Below are positions 37,256-46,818 of a DNA stretch of 64,000 nucleotides, in pieces; within the stretch, counting starts at the first letter, position 1, and each line of letters opens with the position of its first letter. The translations under genes and the position numbers were made by a program. Source of the stretch: Dehalococcoidia bacterium. GTDB lineage: Bacteria; Chloroflexota; Dehalococcoidia; Lucifugimonadales; Lucifugimonadaceae. The notes below the pieces were generated by a model, which saw only the letters and a list, made by a program, of their open reading frames with translations, did no database searches and was not told the DNA's origin. The stretch is taken from assembly GCA_022819585.1 (NCBI GenBank), contig JAJEGY010000028.1, positions 25,477 through 89,476 of the forward strand. The letters are read 5' to 3'.

Positions 37256-37486
37256 TTTTCGTCAGCTTCCGCGTTGCGTTGCCGCGATACGTGCTAGTTG
37301 ATCGATGCTTGCTTCAATCGGGGATCGGTTAGGTCTCAATAGCAAACAAGAAGTTCGTCGCTTTGAGACTGCGGTGTCGTGTGCTTCGATAGGCGCTACG
37401 GATTTCGTCGGAACCTTCCGATCGAAATGTCCTGCCTATGCGATTCGCTACGAATTCAGCAACAAATTATATACCCACCACCCCGC

Positions 37487-37903
37487 TCAAACTCCGCGTG
37501 GAGTCCCATACTTGCTACGACCGCGCCGACGGCCTTCGACACCTTCTGTGTCCTTCGTACCTCGAATAATGTGGTACCGGACACCCGGCAAATCACGCAC
37601 TCTACCACCCCGTATCAGCACTACCGAGTGCTCTTGAAGGTTATGACCCTCGCCGGGAATGTATGCCGTGACTTCGACGTTGTTGGAGAGGCGAACTCGC
37701 GCTACTTTGCGAAGTGCCGAGTTCGGCTTCTTCGGCGTTACCGTACGAACCTGCAAGCAAACACCAGCCTTCTGCGGCGAGCCTTTCTGAAGCTCGCGGG
37801 TACGGCCGGTAAACGAGTTACGAATCGCGCGCAGAGCCGGTGTCTTCGGCTTCTTGCGAGTCCGCTTCCTCGGTTTTCTTACAAGTTGGTTCAGCGTCGG
37901 CAA
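37487..37903 (-). CDS. rpsL: 30S ribosomal protein S12
   Basis: 138 residues. I choose TTG 37903 because the protein then begins with the family's MPT(L/I)NQLVRK and has GGAG six bases upstream. An ATG four codons earlier (37915) sits directly on AGGAG with no spacing. Decoding-centre motifs are present: [19 protein letters not shown] and [20 protein letters not shown], followed by [14 protein letters not shown]. It is the first gene of the ribosomal superoperon, downstream of the promoter at 37999-38027. Confidence 0.96.
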   Translation of the reverse strand: MPTLNQLVRKPRKRTRKKPKTPALRAIRNSFTGRTRELQKGSPQKAGVCLQVRTVTPKKPNSALRKVARVRLSNNVEVTAYIPGEGHNLQEHSVVLIRGGRVRDLPGVRYHIIRGTKDTEGVEGRRRGRSKYGTPRGV

Positions 37904-37998
37904 CGCAATCTCCATCTCCTAGGCTGCAACCCACCACGATTTCTCACCTTAAACAGGTTGATGAAACCGCAGCCGCGCTGCAACCGCTTAAACGTTCA

Positions 37999-38027
37999 AT
38001 CATACAAATCGCACAACCTTCCGTCAA
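37999..38027 (-). promoter_or_regulatory. Sigma-70-type promoter of the ribosomal superoperon
   Basis: On the - strand TTGACG (38022-38027) and TATGAT (37999-38004) are separated by exactly 17 bases. The start point would fall about 85 bases before rpsL. It lies in the 250-base divergent region between rpsL and the GlnR-like regulator. Confidence 0.7.
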
Positions 38028-38167
38028 CCAAAACTCGACCGTTAAATCATTGGGAAACATGTTTCTACGCGCCTGTAATATCCTGAACCCATCACAAGGC
38101 TGCGTAGCACGGCCTAAAAGTCAGCGCGTCTCACTTCTCATCGCACATTCAGCCACATCTCCAAGGC

Positions 38168-38887
38168 ATGACAACCCTCGTCCTATATGGATTCAATGAT
38201 CCGCACGCTCGAGCAATCATTGACGAATTACGTCTCCAAGACGAGACATTCGTAACCGTCGATGCAGATTGGGGACAGGTCAACGATCACCCAAGTTCGA
38301 AACGAGACGAAGTCGCCTTAGTTTGGTGCATAGGGTCATCGATGCCCCTGCCCGTCGCCATAGCCAACGAGATCGCACAGCAGGGGACTCCCGTCGTGGC
38401 GATCGCCGATCAATCCCGCGTCGACCTCTTCGACTTCAATTCCGGATACATCGAACTGTCCTTCGATTACCCCACCGCTCTCGAATTGAGGGCACGGATA
38501 AAGACGGTCCTCGCTCGCTCGACGATCCAATCAAGACCTTTGATCATCCATGGCGATCTGAGGATAGATGTGAATAGCTTCGAAGTTTCCTTGAATGGCC
38601 GCAACATTGAGCTTACCTATAAGGAATATGAATTGTTGAAACTATTCGCATCCAACCCGGGTCGAGTATTCCGCCGAGAAGACATCCTGAACCGGATATG
38701 GGGAGACGATTACTTCGGCGGCACCCGAACCGTCGATGTTCACGTCCGAAGGCTTCGCAGCAAACTCGACGACGTCAGCCATAACGTCATCGAGACCATG
38801 TGGCGAGTCGGCTATCGCTTCAGCGCACCAGAATCGCGTCAAGCTCCGACCAACGGCGAACCCCGCGCAAGCGTTTCTGTAACTTAG
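38168..38887 (+). CDS. Atypical OmpR-family regulator, GlnR-like
   Basis: A 239-residue two-domain regulator. The C-terminal winged helix is clear: IELTYKEYELLKLFASNPGR, VFRREDILNRIWGDDYFGG and TVDVHVRRLRSKL, ending VGYRFSAP. The N-terminal half (about 1-118) looks like a receiver, but the strand that should carry the phospho-acceptor Asp reads EVALVWCIGSSMPL, and the acidic pocket near the start is also absent. This fits orphan regulators such as actinobacterial GlnR, which work without phosphorylation and control glnA. The gene directly precedes glnA and gltBD, so a nitrogen role is inferred. A polar tail of about 20 residues follows the DNA-binding domain. Confidence 0.8.
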   Translation: MTTLVLYGFNDPHARAIIDELRLQDETFVTVDADWGQVNDHPSSKRDEVALVWCIGSSMPLPVAIANEIAQQGTPVVAIADQSRVDLFDFNSGYIELSFDYPTALELRARIKTVLARSTIQSRPLIIHGDLRIDVNSFEVSLNGRNIELTYKEYELLKLFASNPGRVFRREDILNRIWGDDYFGGTRTVDVHVRRLRSKLDDVSHNVIETMWRVGYRFSAPESRQAPTNGEPRASVSVT

Positions 38888-38941
38888 CGATTTTGGTAAA
38901 ATTTAGCCTTCCCATTCGATCCTGAATTGTGCACTCAGCAG

Positions 38942-38962
38942 GTTACGAAACTTAGTCGTAAC
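38942..38962. promoter_or_regulatory. Candidate GlnR-type operator upstream of glnA
   Basis: GTTACGA (38942-38948) and TCGTAAC (38956-38962) form a perfect inverted repeat with a 7-base spacer. Read another way, GAAAC, a 6-base gap and GTAAC match the half-site spacing described for GlnR boxes. It lies 46 bases before glnA, downstream of a TAAAAT at 38897-38902 that could be a -10 box. Operator function is inferred. Confidence 0.5.
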
Positions 38963-39007
38963 AAGCGTCAATTAACTTAAGTTTTACTGGGCCTAAACCC
39001 CGGCAAA

Positions 39008-40459
39008 TTGACCCCTCCTCGAATACACATCGTGCAGACCGCACAAAATACACCACCCTCGCCCAATCGGACACCGGACGACGAGGCGAAAGAATTCGTC
39101 TTACGATCCGCGAACCAACAAGACGTCCGATTCATCCGTCTATGGTTCACCGACATCCTCGGATCGATCAAAGGCTTCGCGATAACAATCGACGAACTTG
39201 AGCACGTCTTGAACTCCGGCGCCAGCTTCGATGGCGCCGTGATCGACGGTCTCGCCCGCACCGACGAAGCCGACACCGTAGCCCTCCCTGATCCCACTAC
39301 TTGGCAGATCCTACCTTGGCGACCTAGCCAAGACGCCGTCGCCAGCATGTTCTGCGACCTCAGCACACCCAACCGCGAACCCTTGCCAACCGACGGGAGA
39401 CACATTCTCAGAACCGTCATGCGAAGGGCTCGAAGCCTCGGCTACAACTTCTACGTCGCCCCCGAACTCGAGTTCTACTACGCCGATGAACTCGACGAAT
39501 ATCGTCATTCCCCCGACGACCGATCATCGCTCAACCTCAAGGCGAACCAGCCGGACAACGACGTCTCCATGCGCTTCAATCGAAGCAGCCGATACTTCGA
39601 CCAGACCTCTCCCGACCTTGGAGGCGCAGAACTGCGCCGAGAAGTCGTCCTGGCCCTCGAAAAGATGGGCATCCCTGTAAAACACAGCCATCATGAGGTC
39701 GGCTACGGACAGCACGAAATCGACCTCCGACATACTAACGCCCTCACAATGGCAGACTCCGTCGTCACATACCGCGTCGTCGTCAAAGAGATCGCCGCAC
39801 GTATGGGCGGTCATGCCACCTTCATGCCGCAGCCCTTCTCCGATCGCCCCGGCTCCGGAATGCATACCCACATGTCTCTCTTCAGCGGTGACTACAACGC
39901 ATTCTTCTCCGCCGACGAAGACGAATTCCACCTATCCGAAGTTGGCAAGAAATTCATCGCTGGCCTAGTCACCCACGCGCCCGAAATCACCGCGATTACC
40001 AACCAGTGGGTCAACAGCTACAAACGCCTCGTCCCCGGTTCCGAAGCTCCCATATTCGCATCATGGACCGCCGGCAACCTTAATGACCTCGTCCGAGTTC
40101 CTGCATTCCGCCCAGGTCAGGAAGCCAGCATGAGAGTCGAATATCGGGCCCCAGACGCCGCGTGCAACCCTTACTTGGCATTCACCGCCCTCCTCGCCGC
40201 CGGACTCGAAGGCATCGAAAAAGACTACCCTCTCTCAACACCCATCACCAAAGGCACCAACGGCGATTCTCACTCGTTGCCAAGACTGCCGAGTTCCCTG
40301 CATGAGGCAGTGACAATCGCCGAGAAAAGCGAGCTCCTCAGGAAAACCATCGGCGATCGCGCAATCGACAGTTTCTGCCGAAACAAATACCTCGAATGGG
40401 ACGAGTTCAACCGTACCGTAACCGACTTCGAGACCAATCGCTATCTCGATGTCCTATAA
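39008..40459 (+). CDS. glnA: Glutamine synthetase, type I
   Basis: 483 residues. It joins ammonium and glutamate using ATP. The N-terminal beta-grasp part has VRFIRLWFTDILGSIKGFAI and SGASFDGAVIDGLAR. Active-site motifs are YVAPELEFYY, HHEVGYGQHEIDLRHT, PGSGMHTHMSLF, NSYKRLVPGSEAPIFASW and MRVEYRAPDAACNPYLAFTA. I see no adenylylation segment (NLYDLPPEE type), so it is probably not adenylylated. The start is uncertain: TTG 39008 gives 483 residues, GTG 39032 gives 475, and neither has a strong ribosome binding site. Confidence 0.95.
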   Translation: MTPPRIHIVQTAQNTPPSPNRTPDDEAKEFVLRSANQQDVRFIRLWFTDILGSIKGFAITIDELEHVLNSGASFDGAVIDGLARTDEADTVALPDPTTWQILPWRPSQDAVASMFCDLSTPNREPLPTDGRHILRTVMRRARSLGYNFYVAPELEFYYADELDEYRHSPDDRSSLNLKANQPDNDVSMRFNRSSRYFDQTSPDLGGAELRREVVLALEKMGIPVKHSHHEVGYGQHEIDLRHTNALTMADSVVTYRVVVKEIAARMGGHATFMPQPFSDRPGSGMHTHMSLFSGDYNAFFSADEDEFHLSEVGKKFIAGLVTHAPEITAITNQWVNSYKRLVPGSEAPIFASWTAGNLNDLVRVPAFRPGQEASMRVEYRAPDAACNPYLAFTALLAAGLEGIEKDYPLSTPITKGTNGDSHSLPRLPSSLHEAVTIAEKSELLRKTIGDRAIDSFCRNKYLEWDEFNRTVTDFETNRYLDVL

Positions 40460-40546
40460 CGGCCGAACGCCCAAATGAACCCAAATTAACGCGGACTCTC
40501 GCGCGATATTAAGATTCAAGTTTGACCTTCTAGGAATTGTCGGTCG

Positions 40547-43500
40547 ATGACGTTGGAAAACACACACATTGAAATGCGTCGTCGCGCAGCTGAGCGCGAC
40601 GCTGAATTTCGCCGCCTCGAAAACGAAGGCCTATATTCCAAATCCCACGAACACGACGCATGCGGCGTCGGCGTGGTAGCAAATATCGACGGAAAACGCT
40701 CCCACGACATCATCCAAAACGGCCTTGAAGTCCTCCGCAACCTCGGACACCGAGGCGCTTGCGGATGCGACCCCGAAACCGGCGACGGCGCAGGCATCCT
40801 CGTCCAGATGCCTCACCGCTTCATGGTCAAAGCCGCCGCCGAATGCGACATCCAACTCCCCGACGCGCTACGCTACGCCGTGGCAATGTGCTTCCTCCCT
40901 CAAGACGAGGAACTCCGCAACTTCTGCAAAGAATCCCTAGAACGCTGCGCATCCGAACACGGAGTCGAACCCTTGGGTTGGCGAGACGTCCCCGTCGATC
41001 CCGACGCCGTCGGTGTATGGGCGCGCGCGCGGATGCCGCACATCTCCCAACTCTTCCTAAAGGCACCGGAAGGAATCGGCGAGACCCTGCTCGAACGACG
41101 CCTATACGTAATCCGAAAATCCACCGAAAAAGCCGTCCGAGCCCGCATCGAAGAGATCGAAGAGCGATCCGGCTCTGGCCTCAACGAAGAAGAAGCGGCA
41201 GTCATAAACGCCCTTCTGAACGAGTGGTACGTCCCATCTCTCTCCGCACGAACCATCGTCTACAAAGGCATGCTCATGGCGGAGCAGACCGACAACTTCT
41301 ACAAGGACCTCACCGACCCCGACTTCGAATCCCATTTCGCCATGGTGCACTCCCGATTCAGCACCAACACCCTCGGCTCTTGGAAACTCGCCCACCCGTA
41401 CCGCATGCTCGCCCACAACGGCGAGATCAACACCGTACGCGGAAACCGAAACTGGATGTCCGCTCGAGAACTCACTCTCGAATCCGAACTCTTCGGCGAC
41501 TACATCTCCGACATCCGGCCAATCTGCGAATCCGACGAACCATCCGACACCGCGTCCCTCGACAACGCCTTCGAAGCCGTATACATGGGCGGCCGATCCG
41601 TATCACACACCGCCGCCATGATGATGCCCGCTGCGTGGTACGGCCACGAGTCCATGCCCCAAAACGTCAAGGACTTCTACGAATACCACGGCGGCATCAT
41701 GGAGCCATGGGACGGCCCTGCAATGATCGTATTCACCGACGGACACATGCTGGGCGCTGTCCTCGACCGCAACGGACTCCGACCCTTCCGATACTCCGTC
41801 ACCGAAGACAACGTCCTAGTGATGGCGTCTGAAACCGGCGTCCTAGACATCCCCAACGACCAGATCCAATACCGCTCCCGCCTTCAACCAGGCCGAATGT
41901 TCCTCGTCGACTTCGAAGAGAAGCGCATCATCCAACCCGAAGAAGTCGCCGACCGTCTCGCCTCCAGCCAATCCTACGGCGAGTGGCTCGAAAACAACCG
42001 ACTGACACTCGACGACTTCGACACGCCGCAAAACGTCCCGCAGATCGACCTCGAAACCGTAAACCTCCGCCAGATGGTGTTCGGATACACCCAAGAAGAC
42101 ATCCGAATGCTCATCGGACCCATGGGTGTCACCGCACACCAGCCACAAGGCTCAATGGGCAACGACGCTCCTCTGGCCGTCCTCTCCGACAAACCACAAA
42201 ACCTCTTCGCATACTTCAAACAAGACTTCGCACAAGTCTCAAATCCTCCCCTCGACGCCATCCGCGAGCACCTCGTGACTCAGATGGCCGTCCCCGTGGG
42301 TCGACGCCCCAACCTCTTCGACGAAACCGAGGGCCACGCGCGCCTGCTACGCATCGATCACCCCCTCCTCCGCAACGCCGAACTAGCCCAGATCAAACAG
42401 TCTACCAAGCCCGGCATCCGCACCATCACCATCTCAACCCTCTTCCCCGTAAGGAAAGGCGTCGACGGCCTGCGGTCCGCCCTAGAGCGCATCCGCCGCG
42501 AAGCATCAGAAGCCATCGAAAACGGCTACACCGTCATCGTCCTATCCGACCGCGGCATCGACTCCGAAAACACCTTCATCCCATCCCTCCTGGCAACCGC
42601 CGCTGTCCACCACCACCTCATCAGAAACCAGACTCGCAACCAAGCCGACATCCTAGTCGAATCCGGCGAACCCCGTGAAGTTCACCACTTCGCCCTCCTA
42701 TACGGATACGGCGCCAGCGCCATCAACCCATATCTCGCCCTAGAATCACTCGCCGAAATCCGAGAATCCGTTGCTTCCGACGGCACTATGCCTCTTCAGG
42801 ACATCGCCGAGGAAAACTTCCGCATCGCATCCGAAGAAGGCGTTCTGAAAACGATGTCCAAGATGGGCATCTCAACCCTCCAGGGATACCTCGGAGCCCA
42901 GATCTTCGAAGCCCTAGGACTCTCTCAAGACCTCATCGACGAATACTTCACATGGACCAACTCCCGCATCGGAGGCATCGGCCTAGAAGAGATCGCCGCC
43001 GACGTAATCGCCAACCACGCCCGAGCATATCCGCAATACGACATCCCATCCAACCTCCGCCTAGACCTCGGAGGCTTCTACATGTGGCGAGCCACCGGCG
43101 AACGGCACATGTGGAACCCACGCACAATCTCCCTCATACAGACCGCATCTACCCTCAACAGCAAGACCATCTACAAACAGTTCGAGGAAGCCGCCGACGA
43201 AGAGCCAGAGGGTTACATCGCCCTCCGCCAGATGCTCGATTTCGACGAGGCCAAATTCCAACCCATCCCTATCGACGAAGTCGAATCAGTTGAAAAGATC
43301 CTCCCCCGCTTCGCTACAGGTGCCATCTCACTAGGTTCAATCTCTCGTGAGGCCCACGAGACACTAGCCATCGCCATGAACCGCATCGGCGCGCGCAGCA
43401 ACACCGGCGAAGGCGGCGAAGACGACGAGCGATACGTACCCTTCGAAGTCCCAGACTCACGAAACTCCGCCGTCAAACAGGTCGCATCCGGTCGCTTCGG

Positions 43501-45271
43501 CGTCACTGCCGAATACATGGTCAACGCCAAAGATCTCCAGATCAAGATGGCACAAGGCGCGAAGCCCGGCGAAGGCGGCGAAATCCCCGGACACAAGATC
43601 AGCGAATACATCGCATCCATTCGACGCACAACCCCAGGCGTCGAACTCATCTCACCCCCGCCTCACCACGACATCTACTCTATCGAAGACATCGCACAAC
43701 TCATCCACGACCTCAAAAACGTAAACCCCGACTCCCGCGTCCACGTCAAACTAGTCGCCCGCTCCGGCGTAGGCATCATCGCAGCCGGCATCTCAAAGGG
43801 CAAGGGCGATGTCGTACTGATCTCCGGCGATTCCGGCGGAACCGGCGCATCACCGCTCTCATCCATCAAACACGCCGGTATCCCATGGGAACTTGGTGTC
43901 AGCGAGACCCAGCAAGTCCTCGTCGCCAACGGACTCCGTGACCGCATCGTAGTCCAGACCGATGGCCAGATCAAGACCAGCCGAGACGTCGCCATCGCCG
44001 CACTCCTAGGAGCCGACGAGTGGGGCGTCGCAACCGCTGCCCTCATCACAATGGGCTGCATCATGCTCCGAAAGTGCCACCTCAACACATGCTCCGTCGG
44101 CGTCGCAACCCAAGACCCCGAACTACGAGCCAAATTCGCAGGCACTCCTGAAGCCGTCGTCAACTACTTCACCATGCTCGCCGAAGAACTACGGCACCGC
44201 ATGGCAGAGATGGGCTTCCGATCGGTAAACGAAATGATCGGACGAGCCGACATGCTCAAACAGCGCGACGACATCGACCACTTCAAAGCCCAAACCCTAG
44301 ACCTCTCACGCATCCTCGTCGACTCTCACCCCCTTGAAGGCGACCACTCCTACCAATGCGAAGAGCAAGACCACGCCCTCGAATTCGCCCTCGACCACAA
44401 ACTCATCGAACTAACTGAACAGACCATCAAAGACGGCGGCAAGACCAAGACCAACGCCACCCTGGAAATCCGCAACCGAAACCGCACCGTCGGCGGAATG
44501 ATGAGCGGCAAAATCGCCCTTAAACATGGCCGCCCCGGTCTCCCCGACGGATCCATAAACATTACCTTCAAAGGCTCCACTGGACAGTCCTTCGGCGCAT
44601 GGGTCGTCAAAGGCGTCACATTCAAGGTCTACGGCGACGCAAACGATTACTTCGGAAAAGGACTATCCGGCGGACGCCTAGTCATAGTCCCTCCCGAAAA
44701 CTCCAAATTCGTCCCCGAAGAAAACATCATCATCGGTAACGTCGCCCTCTACGGCTCCACTGGCGGCGAAGCCTACATCCGAGGCATCGCCGGAGAACGC
44801 TTCTGCGTACGAAACTCCGCAGCACACGCCGTCGTCGAAGGCATCGGCGACCACGGATGCGAATACATGACCGGCGGAAGAGTCGTCATCCTCGGACGAA
44901 CCGGACGAAACTTCGCCGCCGGAATGAGCGGCGGAATCGCATACGTCTGGGACTACGACAACACCTTCATCGACCGATTCAATGACGGAATGGCAGACCT
45001 CCAAGAAATAGCCCCCGGTTCCGAAGACGAAACCGAAGTCAAAACCCTCATCGAAAACCACCTCAAATGGACCGGCAGCACCGTCGCGAAATCCGTCCTC
45101 GACGACTGGTCCAACACCATCCACCAGTTCAAGAAGATCATGCCGCGCGACTACGCACGCGTCCTCCGAGAACGCGCCGAAGCCGAAGCGCTCACCAACG
45201 GCGCTCCCCGCTTCTCACTCAACGGCGGAACTTCAGCACCCACGCCCCAACTCGCCGGGCAACCGGCATAA
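40547..45271 (+). CDS. gltB: Glutamate synthase large subunit
   Basis: 1574 residues. It takes the amide of glutamine, channels ammonia, and reductively aminates 2-oxoglutarate. Cys39 in HEHDACGVGVVANIDG is the glutaminase nucleophile, so a 38-residue propeptide is expected to be removed. The FMN/synthase part has ARSNTGEGGEDDERY, HHDIYSIEDIAQLIHDLKN and SGDSGGTGASPLSSIKHAG. The 3Fe-4S cluster ligands are C1171, C1177 and C1182 in CIMLRKCHLNTCSVGVA. The C-terminal GXGXG domain is present (about 1270-1500). It follows glnA by 87 bases and precedes gltD by 9. Codons end mostly in C. Confidence 0.97.
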   Translation: MTLENTHIEMRRRAAERDAEFRRLENEGLYSKSHEHDACGVGVVANIDGKRSHDIIQNGLEVLRNLGHRGACGCDPETGDGAGILVQMPHRFMVKAAAECDIQLPDALRYAVAMCFLPQDEELRNFCKESLERCASEHGVEPLGWRDVPVDPDAVGVWARARMPHISQLFLKAPEGIGETLLERRLYVIRKSTEKAVRARIEEIEERSGSGLNEEEAAVINALLNEWYVPSLSARTIVYKGMLMAEQTDNFYKDLTDPDFESHFAMVHSRFSTNTLGSWKLAHPYRMLAHNGEINTVRGNRNWMSARELTLESELFGDYISDIRPICESDEPSDTASLDNAFEAVYMGGRSVSHTAAMMMPAAWYGHESMPQNVKDFYEYHGGIMEPWDGPAMIVFTDGHMLGAVLDRNGLRPFRYSVTEDNVLVMASETGVLDIPNDQIQYRSRLQPGRMFLVDFEEKRIIQPEEVADRLASSQSYGEWLENNRLTLDDFDTPQNVPQIDLETVNLRQMVFGYTQEDIRMLIGPMGVTAHQPQGSMGNDAPLAVLSDKPQNLFAYFKQDFAQVSNPPLDAIREHLVTQMAVPVGRRPNLFDETEGHARLLRIDHPLLRNAELAQIKQSTKPGIRTITISTLFPVRKGVDGLRSALERIRREASEAIENGYTVIVLSDRGIDSENTFIPSLLATAAVHHHLIRNQTRNQADILVESGEPREVHHFALLYGYGASAINPYLALESLAEIRESVASDGTMPLQDIAEENFRIASEEGVLKTMSKMGISTLQGYLGAQIFEALGLSQDLIDEYFTWTNSRIGGIGLEEIAADVIANHARAYPQYDIPSNLRLDLGGFYMWRATGERHMWNPRTISLIQTASTLNSKTIYKQFEEAADEEPEGYIALRQMLDFDEAKFQPIPIDEVESVEKILPRFATGAISLGSISREAHETLAIAMNRIGARSNTGEGGEDDERYVPFEVPDSRNSAVKQVASGRFGVTAEYMVNAKDLQIKMAQGAKPGEGGEIPGHKISEYIASIRRTTPGVELISPPPHHDIYSIEDIAQLIHDLKNVNPDSRVHVKLVARSGVGIIAAGISKGKGDVVLISGDSGGTGASPLSSIKHAGIPWELGVSETQQVLVANGLRDRIVVQTDGQIKTSRDVAIAALLGADEWGVATAALITMGCIMLRKCHLNTCSVGVATQDPELRAKFAGTPEAVVNYFTMLAEELRHRMAEMGFRSVNEMIGRADMLKQRDDIDHFKAQTLDLSRILVDSHPLEGDHSYQCEEQDHALEFALDHKLIELTEQTIKDGGKTKTNATLEIRNRNRTVGGMMSGKIALKHGRPGLPDGSINITFKGSTGQSFGAWVVKGVTFKVYGDANDYFGKGLSGGRLVIVPPENSKFVPEENIIIGNVALYGSTGGEAYIRGIAGERFCVRNSAAHAVVEGIGDHGCEYMTGGRVVILGRTGRNFAAGMSGGIAYVWDYDNTFIDRFNDGMADLQEIAPGSEDETEVKTLIENHLKWTGSTVAKSVLDDWSNTIHQFKKIMPRDYARVLRERAEAEALTNGAPRFSLNGGTSAPTPQLAGQPA

Positions 45272-45280
45272 CCCCTCGTC

Positions 45281-46759
45281 ATGGGTAGCACCAGCGGTTT
45301 CAAAGAATTCGAACGCGCGCCGATGGAGCGACGCGATCACGGCGACCGCCTAAACGACTGGCGAGAAATCTATCTCAAGTGGGACGAGAAAGCCGCACGA
45401 CAACAAGCCGCACGATGCATGGACTGCGGCGTCCCATTCTGCAATGATGGATGCCCTCTCGGAAACCTGATCCCCGAATGGAACGACCTCGCATATCTCG
45501 GTGACTGGCAAGAAGCCATCAACCGACTCCACGCAACCAACAACTTCCCCGAATTTACCGGACGCATCTGCCCCGCACCCTGCGAGGTCGCCTGCACCCT
45601 ATCCATAAACATGGAACCCGTCACCATCGAGATGATCGAAAAACAGATCTCCGAGCGTGCATGGCAAGAAGGTTGGATCGTCCCTGAAATCCCCGACTAC
45701 CGCACCGGCAAAAAAGTAGCCGTCGTCGGCTCCGGCCCTGCTGGATTGGCAGCAGCACAGCAACTCAACCGCGCCGGACACTCCGTTATCGTCTACGAAA
45801 GAGCCGAGTACCTCGGCGGTCTCCTCGCACTCGGCATCCCCGAATTCAAACTCGAAAAACACATCGTCGAACGACGTATCCAGCAGATGCGAGACGAAGG
45901 CGTCGACTTCAAAACAAACACCGACGTCGGTGTAGACATCTCCGCACAAGACCTAGTCGACCAAAACGACGCCGTAGTCCTTTCCGGAGGATCAACCGTC
46001 CCACGCGACTTCCCGATCCCAGGCCGTGACCTCGACGGCATCCACTTCGCAATGGACTACCTCACCCAGCAGAACCGACGCCTACGAGGCCAAGAGTTCT
46101 CACCCGAAGAAATCCTCACCGCCGAAGACAAACACGTCGTCATCATCGGTGGCGGAGACACTGGTGCCGACTGCCTAGGCACCGCACACCGCCAATTCGC
46201 AAAAAACATCATCCAACTCGAACTCCTTCCACGACCACCCGAACGCCGATCGCGAACCAACCCCTGGCCCGACTGGTCCCACGTCTTCCGCACATCCTCA
46301 GCACACGAAGAAGGCGGAAAACGCGACTACAACATCTTGACGAAACGCTTCGGCGGCTCGGATGGCAAAGTCACACACCTCGAATGTGTCCGCGTCGACT
46401 GGGTATTCGAAGACGGGCAACGCCCCCGCATGGTCGAAATCCCCGGCTCCGAATTCACGATCCCCGCCGACATCGTCCTGCTCGCAATGGGCTTCATCCA
46501 CCCGCAACACGAAGGACTCCTCGACAACCTGGAAGTCGAATACGACCCCTTCGGAAACGTAAAAACCGACCCGACCTTGCAGAGCAACATCGACAAAGTC
46601 TTCGCCTGTGGAGACATGCAACGCGGACAGTCCCTAGTAGTCCACGCCATCGCCAGCGGAAGACAATGCGCTCGCGAAGTCGACCTCTTCCTCTCCGGCC
46701 AGTCCTCCCTCCCAACCGTCCGAGGCTACGCAAGACCCGCAATCCCGGCGTACGCCTAG
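45281..46759 (+). CDS. gltD: Glutamate synthase small subunit
   Basis: 492 residues. It passes electrons from NADPH through FAD and Fe-S clusters to GltB. The N-terminal cluster ligands C46, C49, C54 and C58 lie in CMDCGVPFCNDGCPLGNLIP, with a second set in RICPAPCEVACTLSI. The FAD loop is VAVVGSGPAGLAAAQQLNRA (near 150) and the NADPH loop VVIIGGGDTGADCLGTA (near 290). CGDMQRGQSLVVHAIASGR is the C-terminal signature. The 9-base gap to gltB indicates one transcript. Confidence 0.97.
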   Translation: MGSTSGFKEFERAPMERRDHGDRLNDWREIYLKWDEKAARQQAARCMDCGVPFCNDGCPLGNLIPEWNDLAYLGDWQEAINRLHATNNFPEFTGRICPAPCEVACTLSINMEPVTIEMIEKQISERAWQEGWIVPEIPDYRTGKKVAVVGSGPAGLAAAQQLNRAGHSVIVYERAEYLGGLLALGIPEFKLEKHIVERRIQQMRDEGVDFKTNTDVGVDISAQDLVDQNDAVVLSGGSTVPRDFPIPGRDLDGIHFAMDYLTQQNRRLRGQEFSPEEILTAEDKHVVIIGGGDTGADCLGTAHRQFAKNIIQLELLPRPPERRSRTNPWPDWSHVFRTSSAHEEGGKRDYNILTKRFGGSDGKVTHLECVRVDWVFEDGQRPRMVEIPGSEFTIPADIVLLAMGFIHPQHEGLLDNLEVEYDPFGNVKTDPTLQSNIDKVFACGDMQRGQSLVVHAIASGRQCAREVDLFLSGQSSLPTVRGYARPAIPAYA

Positions 46760-46818
46760 ACTAGTACCTATTCGGTACTCAACCCAAATCCGCACTTTTA
46801 CGAGGTGACAACGCGGAA

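Noticed and set aside
40759..41832. A 357-codon Arg-rich frame inside gltB
   Set aside because: Out-of-frame reading of C-rich gltB codons gives long stop-free Arg/Pro-rich frames; the glutaminase domain of gltB is intact in the other frame.
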